Source: Aquimarina sediminis
GTDB lineage: Bacteria > Bacteroidota > Bacteroidia > Flavobacteriales > Flavobacteriaceae
DNA: 64,000 nt
Reading direction: 5' to 3'
Assembly: GCF_002895435.1 (NCBI RefSeq)
Contig: NZ_POYJ01000004.1
Coordinates: forward strand, 308,292-372,291
The stretch's first letter is position 1; every line of letters starts with the position of its first letter. Under the pieces are notes generated by a model, which had not been told where the DNA came from, did not search any database, and saw only the letters and a program-made list of their open reading frames with translations. A program made the position numbers and the translations under genes. This document shows positions 1 to 9,400 of the stretch, piece by piece.

Positions 1-73
1 GTTTAGACTATGTAAGAATCCTTTTTTGAAAAGTTGCTAGAAATAGGTAATTGAAATTTAAATTTTTAAAACA

Positions 74-1024
74 ATGCGGTTCGTACTTTTTATATATTAT
101 GCAGTTTCTATAATCCTTATATTTTCGTGCCAAGAAAAAGAACAAAAAACTTCAAATTCCCTTATCAACAAAAAGAAGATTGACTCATTATTCGGTAAAG
201 ATGTGTCTCAAGTAGTATTTAATCACCTGTACATAGTCCTAGATAGTATTTCTTATTCTCAAATCACCAAGGATTCACGTTGGCTTACATCCTATGCTTC
301 AACAGATAGAGGGTTACCTTACTTCGAACCTATAGATAAAAAAGGGAGTATATTTTATTTAAGAGGATTTCACAATTACATAGAAATACTAAGCCCTGAT
401 AATATCTACGGAGAATCTGTAGGAAAAAGTGGTATTGGTTTTTCTTTAAAAAATGATGAAGAGCATTTTCATTTAGGGATACAACCTAAACTAAAAAGAA
501 AGGACACATCTTTCTTTAACACTCACGAAATTATACATTTCCCATTACACAACCATAACGAGACTTGGTTTAAAGCATTTTACACAAATGGTCCACAAAC
601 TAGTTTACATACTTGGTACGCCTTTTATAATCCTGATTTTCTAAATAGCTTGTATGGAGTAAAACATAAGGATTATTCTGAAGAGGCTTTCTTAAAAGGC
701 ATCTATACAGAAGAAAAATTGTTTTATGGTATCTACGGAATAGAAATGGTATGCACTCCTATGGACTACTATAGAATAGCTCAAGAAATGCTCCACCTAG
801 GCTGTAAACTTCTATATAATGAGAAAAGCTCGATGACTATCAAAAGTGGAGGTATTTCAATAAAGATAACAGAATCCAGCACTATATCAAATAGCCATAT
901 CTCTAAACTGCATTGTCAATTAAACAAGCCCGATAATAGTATTACCTATATAGGAAATCTAATTATTTCTAACCATGGTCACAAATCGACATGGTCTTTT
1001 GATAACCTTTTTAAAAACAAATAA
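74..1024 (+). CDS. Lipoprotein of unknown function, DUF5829-like
   Basis: A 316-residue protein that begins with a lipoprotein signal: a hydrophobic stretch ending in the lipobox IFSC with Cys about residue 19, so it is probably anchored to the cell envelope. The body (residues 45-130) has the layout of the DUF5829 / glyoxalase-like group: an N-terminal strand 'NHLYIVLD', an F/Y-rich 'FYLRGFHNYIEIL' strand and 'GIGFSL'. This match is by eye and tentative. It is followed by another lipoprotein gene 17 bases downstream, and the two are probably co-transcribed. No catalytic motif was recognised. Confidence 0.75.
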   Translation: MRFVLFIYYAVSIILIFSCQEKEQKTSNSLINKKKIDSLFGKDVSQVVFNHLYIVLDSISYSQITKDSRWLTSYASTDRGLPYFEPIDKKGSIFYLRGFHNYIEILSPDNIYGESVGKSGIGFSLKNDEEHFHLGIQPKLKRKDTSFFNTHEIIHFPLHNHNETWFKAFYTNGPQTSLHTWYAFYNPDFLNSLYGVKHKDYSEEAFLKGIYTEEKLFYGIYGIEMVCTPMDYYRIAQEMLHLGCKLLYNEKSSMTIKSGGISIKITESSTISNSHISKLHCQLNKPDNSITYIGNLIISNHGHKSTWSFDNLFKNK

Positions 1025-1041
1025 TAAACAAATTGATAACT

Positions 1042-1866
1042 ATGAAAAATCACATTCTAAAAACATCCCTAATCTTTGTATCCTTATTAGCAGTAGGGAC
1101 AGGTTGCAAACAACAGAAAAAACCAAAAGATGAAGTCATTAAAGATTTTCCTCAAGAGATCCCCGAGGAAGTAAAAACTTCAGAAATTAGCCTCGAAAAG
1201 CTTAGTAACTCTCCAACTTATACAGATGCTTCTCTCGTTTTAGATGCACCTGAAGATATAAAAACAGATCATGCAGGGGAAATAGACTTTTCTTTTAAGG
1301 TTAAAAATTATGAATTAGGATCTCAAACCGCTAGCCCTAATGCACAAAAACTTGCAAATTCTGGTAAAGGGCAGCATATCCATTTTATTTTGAATAACAA
1401 ACCCTATTCTGCTCATTACGAAACTACCTTTAAAAAAGAAATCCCAGAAGGAGAGCATCACCTAGTAGCTTTTTTAAGTAGATCTTATCATGAATCCGTT
1501 AAAAATGAGAATTCAGTGATTACCCGAAGATTGGTTATAGGAAACATCCCCAGTGATTCTCTTAGATTAGACATGAAAGCTCCAACATTAATTTACAGCA
1601 GACCCAAAGGAGAATATACAGGAAAGGATACCGAACAGATCTTACTGGATTTCTTTGTACTAAACACTACTCTTTCTGAAGACGATCATAAAGTTCGAGC
1701 AGTTATTAACGATAAGGAATTTATCATTACAGAATGGGTTCCTTATGTTATCAAAGGACTTCCTATAGGAGAGGTTATCATTCAACTAGAGTTGCAGGAT
1801 TCAGAAGGGAAACTAATCCCAGGACCTTTCAATAAGGTAGAAAGAAAAATAATGCTAAAAGAATAA
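1042..1866 (+). CDS. Conserved lipoprotein (often called phosphopeptide-binding protein)
   Basis: A 274-residue lipoprotein. The ATG at 1042 is preferred over an in-frame TTG at 1033, because it leaves a normal signal sequence (MKNHILKTSLIFVSLLAVG) directly before lipobox Cys22. The mature part has two beta-rich halves. The first contains 'GQHIHFILNNKPYSAHYE' and 'LPEGEHHLVAFLSRSYHES'-like segments typical of a Bacteroidota family frequently labelled phosphopeptide-binding, although that function is not demonstrated here. The gene sits 17 bases after another lipoprotein gene and ends 69 bases before a clear intrinsic terminator, so the two likely form one transcript. Confidence 0.75.
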   Translation: MKNHILKTSLIFVSLLAVGTGCKQQKKPKDEVIKDFPQEIPEEVKTSEISLEKLSNSPTYTDASLVLDAPEDIKTDHAGEIDFSFKVKNYELGSQTASPNAQKLANSGKGQHIHFILNNKPYSAHYETTFKKEIPEGEHHLVAFLSRSYHESVKNENSVITRRLVIGNIPSDSLRLDMKAPTLIYSRPKGEYTGKDTEQILLDFFVLNTTLSEDDHKVRAVINDKEFIITEWVPYVIKGLPIGEVIIQLELQDSEGKLIPGPFNKVERKIMLKE

Positions 1867-1934
1867 ATTCTATCCTTAGTAAAAAGATTGATTTACAAAA
1901 GGTTTTATAAAATAGAATTCTTCTTGTTTTCAAT

Positions 1935-1965
1935 AGCCCAATTATTCCTGATTGGGCTTTTTTTA
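1935..1965 (+). terminator. Intrinsic terminator after the two-lipoprotein operon
   Basis: Perfect 8-bp stem (AGCCCAAT / ATTGGGCT) with an 8-base loop, followed by a run of T. It lies 69 bases after the stop of the preceding gene and 30 bases before the convergent aminotransferase gene ends. Confidence 0.85.
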
Positions 1966-1994
1966 AAATTTCACTATTTGATTACCGATCACAC

Positions 1995-3116
1995 TCAGTT
2001 TTTAAACTCTTTTATATCTTCTAAAGCACTGATAAGCATATTTACATGATTAAGGGTACAACTTTCTCCCATAATTCCTATTCGCCAGATTTTACCGGCA
2101 AATGCACCTAAACCTCCTCCTACTTCAATATTATAATCATGTAAAAGTTTAGAACGTACTAATGCTTCATCATTACCTTCTGGCAAAAAAACCGAATTCA
2201 GGTTAGGCAACCTATACTTTTCATCTACCAGATAGTTAAACCCTAGCATTTCTAGCTTTGTTTTTAAAACTTGATGTACCTCCTTATGCCTTCTCCATCT
2301 ATCCTCTAATCCTTCTTCGAGAACAATTCTTAAAGATTCTCTTAAAGCATACATAGAAGACACCGGCGCGGTATGATGATAAGCGCGTTTTGCTCCTCCC
2401 CAATAGTTTTTTACCAAACTAAGATCTAGAAACCAACTTTGTACTTTGGTTTTACGATTTTCCAGTACTTTTACGGCTCTATCAGAGAAACTAACTGGCG
2501 ATAAACCGGGAGGCGCGCTTAAGCATTTTTGAGTACCTGTATATATTGCATCAATATCCCAATCATCAACTTTAAGTTCTAGACCACAATATGATGTTAC
2601 TGCGTCTACCATTAGCAGACTACCTGCATTATGTACTATATCGCTAATCTCTTTGATTGGCTGTAACGCTCCTGTAGAGGTTTCTGCGTGTACTAAGGCA
2701 ACTAGTTTAGGTTTAGGGCAGTGGTCTAGAGCCTTTTTGATATCTTTTGGTGAAATCACTGTACCCCAATCCACTTCAACCTTATGTACAATTGCGCCAC
2801 AACGCTCAGCGATATCTACCATTCTACCTCCAAAAACGCCATTAATACATATGATAACTTCATCTCCTGGTTCTAGAAGATTTACTAAACAAGTCTCCAT
2901 ACCTGCACTACCAGGAGCAGATACTACAAAGGTTAAGTGATTTTTAGTAAGAAATGTTTTTTGCACCATTGATTTTACCCCATCCATTATAGTGACAAAT
3001 TCTGGATCCAAATGACCAATCAAAGGAGTTGACATTGCTTTTAGTACTCTAGGGTGCGCATCAGAGGGACCTGGTCCCATTAAGACCCTGTTCCTGATAT
3101 TAAGTTCATTATACAT
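1995..3116 (-). CDS. Class V aminotransferase, alanine-glyoxylate aminotransferase family
   Basis: A 373-residue PLP-dependent fold-type I enzyme. It opens with 'LMGPGPSDAHPRVLKAM', the usual start of the alanine-glyoxylate / serine-pyruvate / 2-aminoethylphosphonate aminotransferase group. The PLP-binding lysine is visible in 'YTGTQKCLSAPPG' (about residue 197), preceded by the cofactor-contacting Asp in 'LLMVDAVTSYCG'. A conserved Arg in 'GKIWRIGIMGE' near the C terminus should hold the substrate carboxylate. The length is normal. The true substrate pair cannot be decided from sequence; transfer of an amino group to glyoxylate is the likeliest reaction. It is a single-gene unit facing the lipoprotein operon. 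Confidence 0.9.
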   Translation of the reverse strand: MYNELNIRNRVLMGPGPSDAHPRVLKAMSTPLIGHLDPEFVTIMDGVKSMVQKTFLTKNHLTFVVSAPGSAGMETCLVNLLEPGDEVIICINGVFGGRMVDIAERCGAIVHKVEVDWGTVISPKDIKKALDHCPKPKLVALVHAETSTGALQPIKEISDIVHNAGSLLMVDAVTSYCGLELKVDDWDIDAIYTGTQKCLSAPPGLSPVSFSDRAVKVLENRKTKVQSWFLDLSLVKNYWGGAKRAYHHTAPVSSMYALRESLRIVLEEGLEDRWRRHKEVHQVLKTKLEMLGFNYLVDEKYRLPNLNSVFLPEGNDEALVRSKLLHDYNIEVGGGLGAFAGKIWRIGIMGESCTLNHVNMLISALEDIKEFKN

Positions 3117-3320
3117 CGTTTCTGATTTTGCTATTTACTATAACGTTTTCGTAAATACAATTATATAAAAACATATAAAGTTAGATAATTCTATAGATTC
3201 CTATTTAATGCGTATGTGAGATTTTGATAATTACTTATTATCAAGATATAATATCGAATAGAAATTATCATATTCTAAAAAAGACAATGTGATTTTTATC
3301 AAAAAAATATGGAAATACTA

Positions 3321-3349
3321 AACCCCATCAATACCTAATTGATGGGGTT
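3321..3349 (-). terminator. Probable terminator of the DUF6503-like gene
   Basis: Perfect 12-bp stem (AACCCCATCAAT / ATTGATGGGGTT) with a 5-base loop, 20 bases past the stop of the minus-strand lipoprotein gene. The tract after it on the minus strand is T-rich but broken, so the call rests mainly on the stem and its position. Confidence 0.6.
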
Positions 3350-3368
3350 TATATCAAATATAAATCTA

Positions 3369-4178
3369 TTATAAAGTTGTACTTTTTTCTATCTTAGGTT
3401 TATTAAATAAAGAGGAAGAAGGTTTTTGTTTATTTGCTATAGCGTTTACAAAATTAACTTCACTTTTAACTTCTCCTACTATTCCATCTTTATACACTCT
3501 CCATTTAAGCGTTTTAGGAAGTAACAACCCTTCTACATCATTCCAGTCAGTATATTCTACTAAACTTATCTTTTGGCTTTCTTCTTTACTAAAAAAGGTT
3601 ACTGTATATCCCAAAAATTTCATCTTTTGAGATTCTTTATCATAATAAATAAAATAATTATCCTTTGGTGAGTCTCCTATATCCTCTCCATAGGATATTT
3701 TATAACCAGGATAGCTTATATCATCTACTATAAGATCATCTACTTTTTTATACGAAATCCCATCATCTCCTAACACAAACGGCATTGCATAAAAATAAAA
3801 CATCAGGTTATGGTAGAAACGAGGATTACCATTAAAATATGTAGAATCTTGTTCTAACCAAGCTTCTTTGCCATCAAAACCTAATACAAATTTATCTGTT
3901 TCGACACGGGCAAATCGGGTTTTAAGGTCTGTAGTATGTTTTTCATTTCCATTGGGCTTAGCAATTTCAAAGATCAAAGTATTCATCTGATCAAAAGCTT
4001 TTATCCCTCCATGGGCGGTAAAGATCGCTGCTATATCTTCAGGAAAGTCCTTAGATCTATCAGGAACAGTTTCTTCTTTAACTTCTTCCTTTACAGTAAT
4101 TTCTTTCTCTGATTTTACTTCCTGCTTACAGGAAATTATAGTCACAACTGTCAATAGTGCTAATAGTAATCCTTTCAT
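3369..4178 (-). CDS. Lipoprotein, DUF6503-like
   Basis: A 269-residue lipoprotein: signal sequence to the lipobox IISC (Cys17), then a lysine/glutamate-rich linker to about residue 40. The folded part begins with 'AAIFTAHGGIKAFDQMNTL', which resembles the start of the DUF6503 family in Bacteroidota, and continues with alternating beta strands ('FDGKEAWLEQDSTYF', 'FYFYAMPFVLGDDG'). These features suggest an outer-membrane-associated beta-structured domain like those that bind lipids or small hydrophobic ligands. The family name is recalled from pattern only. It is separated by 79 bases from the next gene upstream. Confidence 0.7.
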   Translation of the reverse strand: MKGLLLALLTVVTIISCKQEVKSEKEITVKEEVKEETVPDRSKDFPEDIAAIFTAHGGIKAFDQMNTLIFEIAKPNGNEKHTTDLKTRFARVETDKFVLGFDGKEAWLEQDSTYFNGNPRFYHNLMFYFYAMPFVLGDDGISYKKVDDLIVDDISYPGYKISYGEDIGDSPKDNYFIYYDKESQKMKFLGYTVTFFSKEESQKISLVEYTDWNDVEGLLLPKTLKWRVYKDGIVGEVKSEVNFVNAIANKQKPSSSLFNKPKIEKSTTL

Positions 4179-4257
4179 AATTAGATGGTGTTTTTAAATT
4201 TCAAAACACATTAGTCGAATTTAAACTACGAACTAACAAGAAATCATCGCTATCCTT

Positions 4258-5256
4258 TCATTTTTTTACCGCAACTCCTGCTTCGTAGGTATGATTCTTA
4301 TCGGTGAAAGTATAGTTTTTGTCATTATATTTAAAAGTGTGTGGATCTGCACCTTCAACAATTTGTCCTTGAAAAAAAACAAAATTGTCATCTTTTACAT
4401 ATCCGTATCCTATTTCTTCAAAAGTTGACACATTAGCTTCTTCTAGGATTTCGCCTTTAAAATAAATTTTATCATCAATTCTAACAATAGAATTATCATT
4501 ATAAAAATATATTTGATCTGCATCTTGGAAAGGAATACGAACTATTGCATCTTTAATATCAAGATCAATTTTATTGACATGAATATATACAAACTCATCA
4601 TCTCTAACACAATAAGAAGTCAAATCAACAACATGAGAAACCTTTGCCTCTATTTTATGTAATGGTTGTTGGTATTCATAATAATACACACCATTTTTAT
4701 CCTTACAAAACTGGTTATTTACAATTTCAAAAGACTCATGATCTACTTCATTAAACTTTTTATTATTTCTAAAAATGAATTTTTTGTCCTTTGCAAAATC
4801 ATAATTTAACTGCTCATAGGTGTTAGGATCTGCATCTTCTAATATTTCGAACCCCTTACCAGAATCACTTATATAATAATAATTATCTATAAGAATATAT
4901 ACATGGTTTTTATCCATAGGAACATATCCTGCTTTCACGTTAAAAGAAGGTACATCTACTCCAAAGTCAATTATTTTTGATTTAAAGTATGCATGCTCCT
5001 GATCTTTTGCATAGTCTCTCCCTAAAACTTGAAAAGTTTCTAGGTCTACATTCATTTCGTGTTTTCCTAATGAAAACCAGTTCCCCATAGGGCTAAAAAT
5101 AATTCCTTCACCATCCCTTGAGTAGAAATAAGAATCTGATTTTTCTTTACTTACTAATTCTCCGAATGGATTAAAAAAACGATATACCCCATAAACACCC
5201 AATGAAGCTAGTACTATAAAAATTGCAACCAATATCATCAATACTTTTTTTACCAT
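4258..5256 (-). CDS. DKNYY-family repeat protein, membrane anchored
   Basis: A 332-residue protein with one N-terminal membrane helix (residues 4-27), then a series of repeats of about 30-40 residues of the form 'YAKDQEHAYFKSKII.. DxxSFxV..GY..DKNHVYI'. Short motifs DKNHVY, KDKKFIF, KDKNGVYYY and DKNHTYE recur. These are the hallmarks of the DKNYY family, whose members form extracytoplasmic beta-repeat domains of unknown function. The repeats should face the periplasm. It stands alone between two minus-strand genes. Confidence 0.8.
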   Translation of the reverse strand: MVKKVLMILVAIFIVLASLGVYGVYRFFNPFGELVSKEKSDSYFYSRDGEGIIFSPMGNWFSLGKHEMNVDLETFQVLGRDYAKDQEHAYFKSKIIDFGVDVPSFNVKAGYVPMDKNHVYILIDNYYYISDSGKGFEILEDADPNTYEQLNYDFAKDKKFIFRNNKKFNEVDHESFEIVNNQFCKDKNGVYYYEYQQPLHKIEAKVSHVVDLTSYCVRDDEFVYIHVNKIDLDIKDAIVRIPFQDADQIYFYNDNSIVRIDDKIYFKGEILEEANVSTFEEIGYGYVKDDNFVFFQGQIVEGADPHTFKYNDKNYTFTDKNHTYEAGVAVKK

Positions 5257-5373
5257 ATTGTCATAATTTGCTTTATTTCAACCATAAAGCATATACAAAG
5301 CTATAAAAAGAGATGAGTATGTTTATCCCTGTAAACAGTGATTAGTACTTATGCTATAGAATTAATCGATTGA

Positions 5374-6696
5374 TCAAGTTTTCTGCTTTTTCTTTTTGGC
5401 AGCAGGAAAGAGCACATTATTTAATATCAAGCGATATCCTGGTGAGTTAGGATGCAACTCTAATTCTGTTTTTGGATCTCCTACTCTATGGGTATAATCT
5501 TCGGGATCATGACCTCCATAAAAAGTAAAAAATCCTTTTCCTTTGATTCCATGAATATAACGGGCTTCAGAATTAGTCTTATTTTCTCCTAGAATCAACA
5601 CATTAGATTTTATTTCATTAGGGTTATATGCCGTAGTTTGCCCCATAAACCCTTTGACTAGTGCAGTATGATTCTGGCAAAGCATCGTCGGAATTGGGTC
5701 CCACTTTGCAGAAAAATCCATAAGGGTAAAATAATCAGTTGTTTTAGAAATACGCCGTTTTCTAGTCATATCAATAGACGAAAACTCATAAACGTTAGGG
5801 CTACGCTCTAGCGTAAAGTTTTTGAACGCAAAAGTTTTATTATAATCGATTTTAGATTGGTATCCTGGCTCACTAGGATCACCATCAAACATGGGTTCAC
5901 AGATATCCACTCCTTCTGAAGCAAGTGCAATCTCAAAGCTATCTGTTGCACTACACATCGCAAACATAAACCCTCCTCCCACAACAAAATCACGGATTTT
6001 TAATGCTACTGCCAGTTTTTCTTGAGAAACTTTTTGATACCCTAAGGTATTTGCTAATTTTTCTGCAGCTGCTTTTTCTCGAATATACCAAGGTGCTGCT
6101 CTATAAGAGGCATAAAACTTACCATATTGCCCTGTAAAATCCTCGTGATGCAAGTGCAACCAATCATATAAGATCAGATTATCTTCTAGCACCTCTGTAT
6201 CATAAATCGTTTCATAAGGAATCTCGGCAAAGGTTAACACCATAGTAACGGCATCGTCCCAGGGTTGATTTCCTTTTGGGGAGTATACCGCAATTTTTGG
6301 TGCCTTTTCTAAAATTACGGCTTCCATATTCTGCGATGGGCTGCTAATTTCTTCAAGAACCTCATTAGTTTTAGCATCACTAAGTACTTCGTAGGATACT
6401 CCTCTAATGGTACATTCCTTTCTAATCTCTTCTGTATCTGGCAAAAGAAAAGATCCTCCTCTATAATTGAGTAACCATTTTACTTTAAGATCCTTACTTA
6501 ATATCCAGTATGTAACCCCATAGGCTTTTAGATGATTCTGTTGGCTTTCTGCATCCATTGGTAATAATACATAAGATGCATAGGATTGGAATGTAAACAA
6601 AAAAACCAGTATAGTGAGTAAAGGGTTACACTTCCTTTTTCGTATTCTTAGGCTATTCCTTACTATTTTTTCTATTTTAAAAAGGTACTTCGTCAT
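5374..6696 (-). CDS. Conserved secreted Bacteroidota protein usually labelled 'asparagine synthetase B'
   Basis: About 440 residues. The reading frame is open up to 6792, but its first 32 codons lie wholly inside dnaB. The ATG at 6696, or one of two ATGs directly before it, overlaps the dnaB stop by about 20 bases and is the most plausible start. A basic n-region is followed by a hydrophobic core (LLTILVFLFTFQSYAS), which looks like a signal peptide. The body contains 'VGGGFMFAMCSATDSFEIAL', 'FDGDPSEPGYQ' and 'FYGGHDPEDYTHRVGDP', conserved features of a family in Bacteroidota that databases call asparagine synthetase B. Neither the N-terminal Cys nucleophile nor the ATP-pyrophosphatase motif of real AsnB is present, so that function is unsupported. 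The basic tail KKKKQKT is unusual. Confidence 0.75.
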   Translation of the reverse strand: MTKYLFKIEKIVRNSLRIRKRKCNPLLTILVFLFTFQSYASYVLLPMDAESQQNHLKAYGVTYWILSKDLKVKWLLNYRGGSFLLPDTEEIRKECTIRGVSYEVLSDAKTNEVLEEISSPSQNMEAVILEKAPKIAVYSPKGNQPWDDAVTMVLTFAEIPYETIYDTEVLEDNLILYDWLHLHHEDFTGQYGKFYASYRAAPWYIREKAAAEKLANTLGYQKVSQEKLAVALKIRDFVVGGGFMFAMCSATDSFEIALASEGVDICEPMFDGDPSEPGYQSKIDYNKTFAFKNFTLERSPNVYEFSSIDMTRKRRISKTTDYFTLMDFSAKWDPIPTMLCQNHTALVKGFMGQTTAYNPNEIKSNVLILGENKTNSEARYIHGIKGKGFFTFYGGHDPEDYTHRVGDPKTELELHPNSPGYRLILNNVLFPAAKKKKQKT

Positions 6697-8227
6697 CATC
6701 ATTACTAGAGTCATTAATGCTACTCCCAAAAGCTTCATCTGCACTAGGAAGATGACTTGTACTAAACGATTCGTCTTCTTCTTTACCATCATTCATTTTA
6801 GAATGAAACTCAAAAGGGGTGCTAAAATCATCTAAGTTATCAAATTTACCTAAGTGACCAATGAATTTTAACCTAATATTTTCTAAACCACCATTACGGT
6901 GTTTTGCAACAATAAATTCTCCTTGTCCTTGAGTAGATGATCTTTCTTCATCATCCCATTCATCTATTTTATAATATTCGGGTCTAAAGATAAACGCTAC
7001 AATATCGGCATCTTGCTCAATCGCTCCAGATTCACGAAGATCACTAAGTAGTGGTCTTTTGCTTCCCCCACGAGTCTCTACAGCACGTGATAACTGAGAT
7101 AAGGCAATTACCGGAATATTTAATTCTTTTGCCAAGGCTTTGAGGTTACGAGAAATTGTAGAAATCTCTTGTTCACGGTTTCCATTCTTACCACTTCCTC
7201 CTGCCGTCATTAATTGAAGGTAATCAATTACAATCATCCTAATACCATGCTGCGATGCAAGACGGCGTGCTTTTGCTCTAAGGTCAAAAATTGATAATGA
7301 TGGTGTATCATCAATAAACAGTGGGGCTTTTTCGAGATCTTTTACTTTTACATTAAGTTGTTCCCATTCGTGCTTTTCTAGTTTACCTGTACGCAGTTTT
7401 TCTGATGACAACCCCGTTTCAGAAGAAATCAAACGTGTAATTAATTGAACTGATGACATCTCCAGAGAGAAAAATGCAACCGGAATATTACTTCCTACCG
7501 CCATGTTTCTAGCCATAGATAAAGTTAAAGCAGTTTTACCCATACCTGGACGTGCAGCTACAATGATCAAATCACTCGGTTGCCATCCTGAGGTTAATTT
7601 ATCCAGTTTATCAAATCCAGAAGGCACTCCACTCATTCCTTCTTTATTAGATATTTCCTGGATTTTTTTCTTAGCCTGTATAACCAAGTTTTGGGCTGAC
7701 TCTGTGGATCGTTTAATATTTCCTTGAGTTACCTCATAGAGTCTTGATTCTGCCATATCCAGAAGATCAAATACATCTGTGGTCTCATCATAAGATTCTT
7801 CGATAATTTCGTTTGAAATTTTAATCAAACTTCGCTGAATATATTTCTGAAGAATAATCCTTGCATGAAACTCTATATGTGCTGAGGATGCTATTTTTTG
7901 GGTTAATTGCACCAAATAGTAATCGCCTCCAGCCAACTCTAATTTTGAATCTTTTTTTAGTTGAGTAGAAACCGTTAATAAGTCTATTGGCTCAGAGTTT
8001 TCGAAGAGTTTGAATATAGCTTCAAAGATGTATTGATGTGCTTCACGATAAAAAACATCGGGATTAAGTATATCGATAATTTCATCGACTCCCTTTTTAT
8101 CAATCATCATCGCTCCAAGCACAACTTCCTCTAAATCAACTGCTTGAGGAGGTATTTTTCCTTTTTCCAGCGCAATTACGTTCCCCCGACCGTAATTTTT
8201 TTGCTGAGTTTGCTGTACTTTTTCCAT
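6677..8227 (-). CDS. dnaB: Replicative DNA helicase DnaB
   Basis: A 516-residue hexameric replicative helicase. The N-terminal helical domain (residues 25-130) carries 'PPQAVDLEEVVLGAMMID'; a linker is followed by the RecA-like motor with Walker A 'ARPGMGKT' (residues 225-232), Walker B 'MIVIDYLQLM', and 'SQLSRAVETRGGSKRP' with 'SDLRESGAIEQDAD' near the end. All expected motifs are present and the length is normal. No intein interrupts it. The acidic tail ends in DDDEVPF, and the last bases overlap the start of the next gene. The closest preceding gene is accA, separated by a terminator. Confidence 0.97.
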   Translation of the reverse strand: MEKVQQTQQKNYGRGNVIALEKGKIPPQAVDLEEVVLGAMMIDKKGVDEIIDILNPDVFYREAHQYIFEAIFKLFENSEPIDLLTVSTQLKKDSKLELAGGDYYLVQLTQKIASSAHIEFHARIILQKYIQRSLIKISNEIIEESYDETTDVFDLLDMAESRLYEVTQGNIKRSTESAQNLVIQAKKKIQEISNKEGMSGVPSGFDKLDKLTSGWQPSDLIIVAARPGMGKTALTLSMARNMAVGSNIPVAFFSLEMSSVQLITRLISSETGLSSEKLRTGKLEKHEWEQLNVKVKDLEKAPLFIDDTPSLSIFDLRAKARRLASQHGIRMIVIDYLQLMTAGGSGKNGNREQEISTISRNLKALAKELNIPVIALSQLSRAVETRGGSKRPLLSDLRESGAIEQDADIVAFIFRPEYYKIDEWDDEERSSTQGQGEFIVAKHRNGGLENIRLKFIGHLGKFDNLDDFSTPFEFHSKMNDGKEEDESFSTSHLPSADEAFGSSINDSSNDDDEVPF

Positions 8228-8340
8228 GACTACGAATGTAAAAAAATTGTAAAGAGATGCACCTACGTATAAAGATACGAATGTTCACCGGTCTTCAACA
8301 AAAGAACTGTTAATAAGTTTATTTAATTGTTAATAAGCAT

Positions 8341-8370
8341 AAAAAAAATCTGAAGCCTAAACTTCAGATT
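8341..8370 (-). terminator. Intrinsic terminator of accA
   Basis: Perfect 9-bp stem (AATCTGAAG / CTTCAGATT) with a 6-base loop and, on the minus strand, a run of eight T starting inside the stem end. It lies 26 bases after the accA stop. Confidence 0.85.
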
Positions 8371-8395
8371 AAGGTAGTATGTGATTCTTTAGGGT

Positions 8396-9349
8396 CTATC
8401 CTTTAAAGACTCCCATATTTGCATATTTTTCCATTCGCTTTTCGACCAATTCTTCTGGTGATAAGTTTTTTAATTCTTCAAAAGATGTTAAAATTTTGTC
8501 TCTTACTGCTTTAAAGGTAGATTCTCTATCACTATGTGCTCCCCCTAGAGGTTCTTTAACGATTTCATCTACTACTTTATGGCTTACACTATCTTTTGCT
8601 GTAAGTTTTAATGCTTCAGCTGCTTGTTCTTTTTGATCCCAGCTTCTCCATAGAATTGATGAGCAGTTTTCTGGAGAAATTACAGAGTACCATGCATTTT
8701 CCAGCATTAATACTTTATCTCCTACTCCAATTCCCAGTGCTCCACCACTAGCACCTTCACCAATAATTACAACAATTATTGGAACCTTGAGTCTAGTCAT
8801 TTCCAAGATATTACGAGCAATAGCTTCTCCCTGACCTCTTTCTTCTGCTTCTAAACCAGGGTAAGCTCCTGGTGTATCAATAAAAGTTACAACGGGTAGT
8901 CCAAATTTCTCTGCACTTTTCATTAAACGAAGCGCCTTACGGTATCCTTCGGGATTCGCCATTCCAAAATTACGATATTGTCTGGTTTTAGTATTATATC
9001 CTTTTTGTTGACCGACAAACATAAAACTTTGGTCTCCAATTTTACCCAGACCACCAATCATAGCTTTATCATCGCGAACATTTCTATCTCCATGCAATTC
9101 TAGGAAAGATTCTCCGCAAATTGCATCAATATAATCCAAAGTATAAGGTCTAGAAGGATGTCTTGACAGCTGTACTCGTTGCCAAGGTGTAAGGTTTTTG
9201 TATATTTCTTTTTTGGTTTCTTTTAGTTTCTTTTCGATTTGTTTACAGGTATCTGTAACGTCAACCTCGCTTTCTTCGCCAATGGCGCAAGCTTTTTCAA
9301 ATTGCTCTTCAAGCTCTTTAATGGGCAGTTCAAAATCTAAATATTCCAT
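8396..9349 (-). CDS. accA: Acetyl-CoA carboxylase, carboxyltransferase subunit alpha
   Basis: A 317-residue AccA subunit. With AccD it moves the carboxyl group from biotin to acetyl-CoA, giving malonyl-CoA for fatty-acid synthesis in the cytosol. It shows the N-terminal helical segment '[13 protein letters not shown]', then '[22 protein letters not shown]', '[16 protein letters not shown]', '[23 protein letters not shown]' and the glycine-rich oxyanion region '[16 protein letters not shown]', all family signatures. The length is typical. accD is not in this window. A -7 promoter element lies 38 bases upstream of the start. Confidence 0.97.
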   Translation of the reverse strand: MEYLDFELPIKELEEQFEKACAIGEESEVDVTDTCKQIEKKLKETKKEIYKNLTPWQRVQLSRHPSRPYTLDYIDAICGESFLELHGDRNVRDDKAMIGGLGKIGDQSFMFVGQQKGYNTKTRQYRNFGMANPEGYRKALRLMKSAEKFGLPVVTFIDTPGAYPGLEAEERGQGEAIARNILEMTRLKVPIIVVIIGEGASGGALGIGVGDKVLMLENAWYSVISPENCSSILWRSWDQKEQAAEALKLTAKDSVSHKVVDEIVKEPLGGAHSDRESTFKAVRDKILTSFEELKNLSPEELVEKRMEKYANMGVFKG

Positions 9350-9386
9350 ATCAAGAATATATTTTAATATTACTAGGGTTAGCCGA

Positions 9387-9394
9387 CAAATATA
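9387..9394 (-). promoter_or_regulatory. Candidate -7 promoter element of accA
   Basis: On the minus strand this reads TATATTTG, a full match to the Bacteroidota -7 consensus TAnnTTTG, 38 bases before the accA ATG. A TTTG lies 24 bases further upstream, one base beyond the usual 17-23 spacing, so the -33 assignment is weak. Confidence 0.45.
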
Positions 9395-9400
9395 AAAACT

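Noticed and set aside
2653..2940. Plus-strand open frame inside the aminotransferase gene
   Set aside because: It is a shadow in another frame of a well-conserved gene. The same applies to frames at 21574-21855, 30082-30404, 45870-46152, 53366-53821 and 55354-55781.
5374..6696. True asparagine synthetase B activity
   Set aside because: No N-terminal Cys, no glutaminase and no ATP-pyrophosphatase motif; likely a historical mislabel.
6697..6792. Longer N terminus for the gene labelled asparagine synthetase B
   Set aside because: It lies wholly inside dnaB and would place 30 extra residues before a signal peptide.
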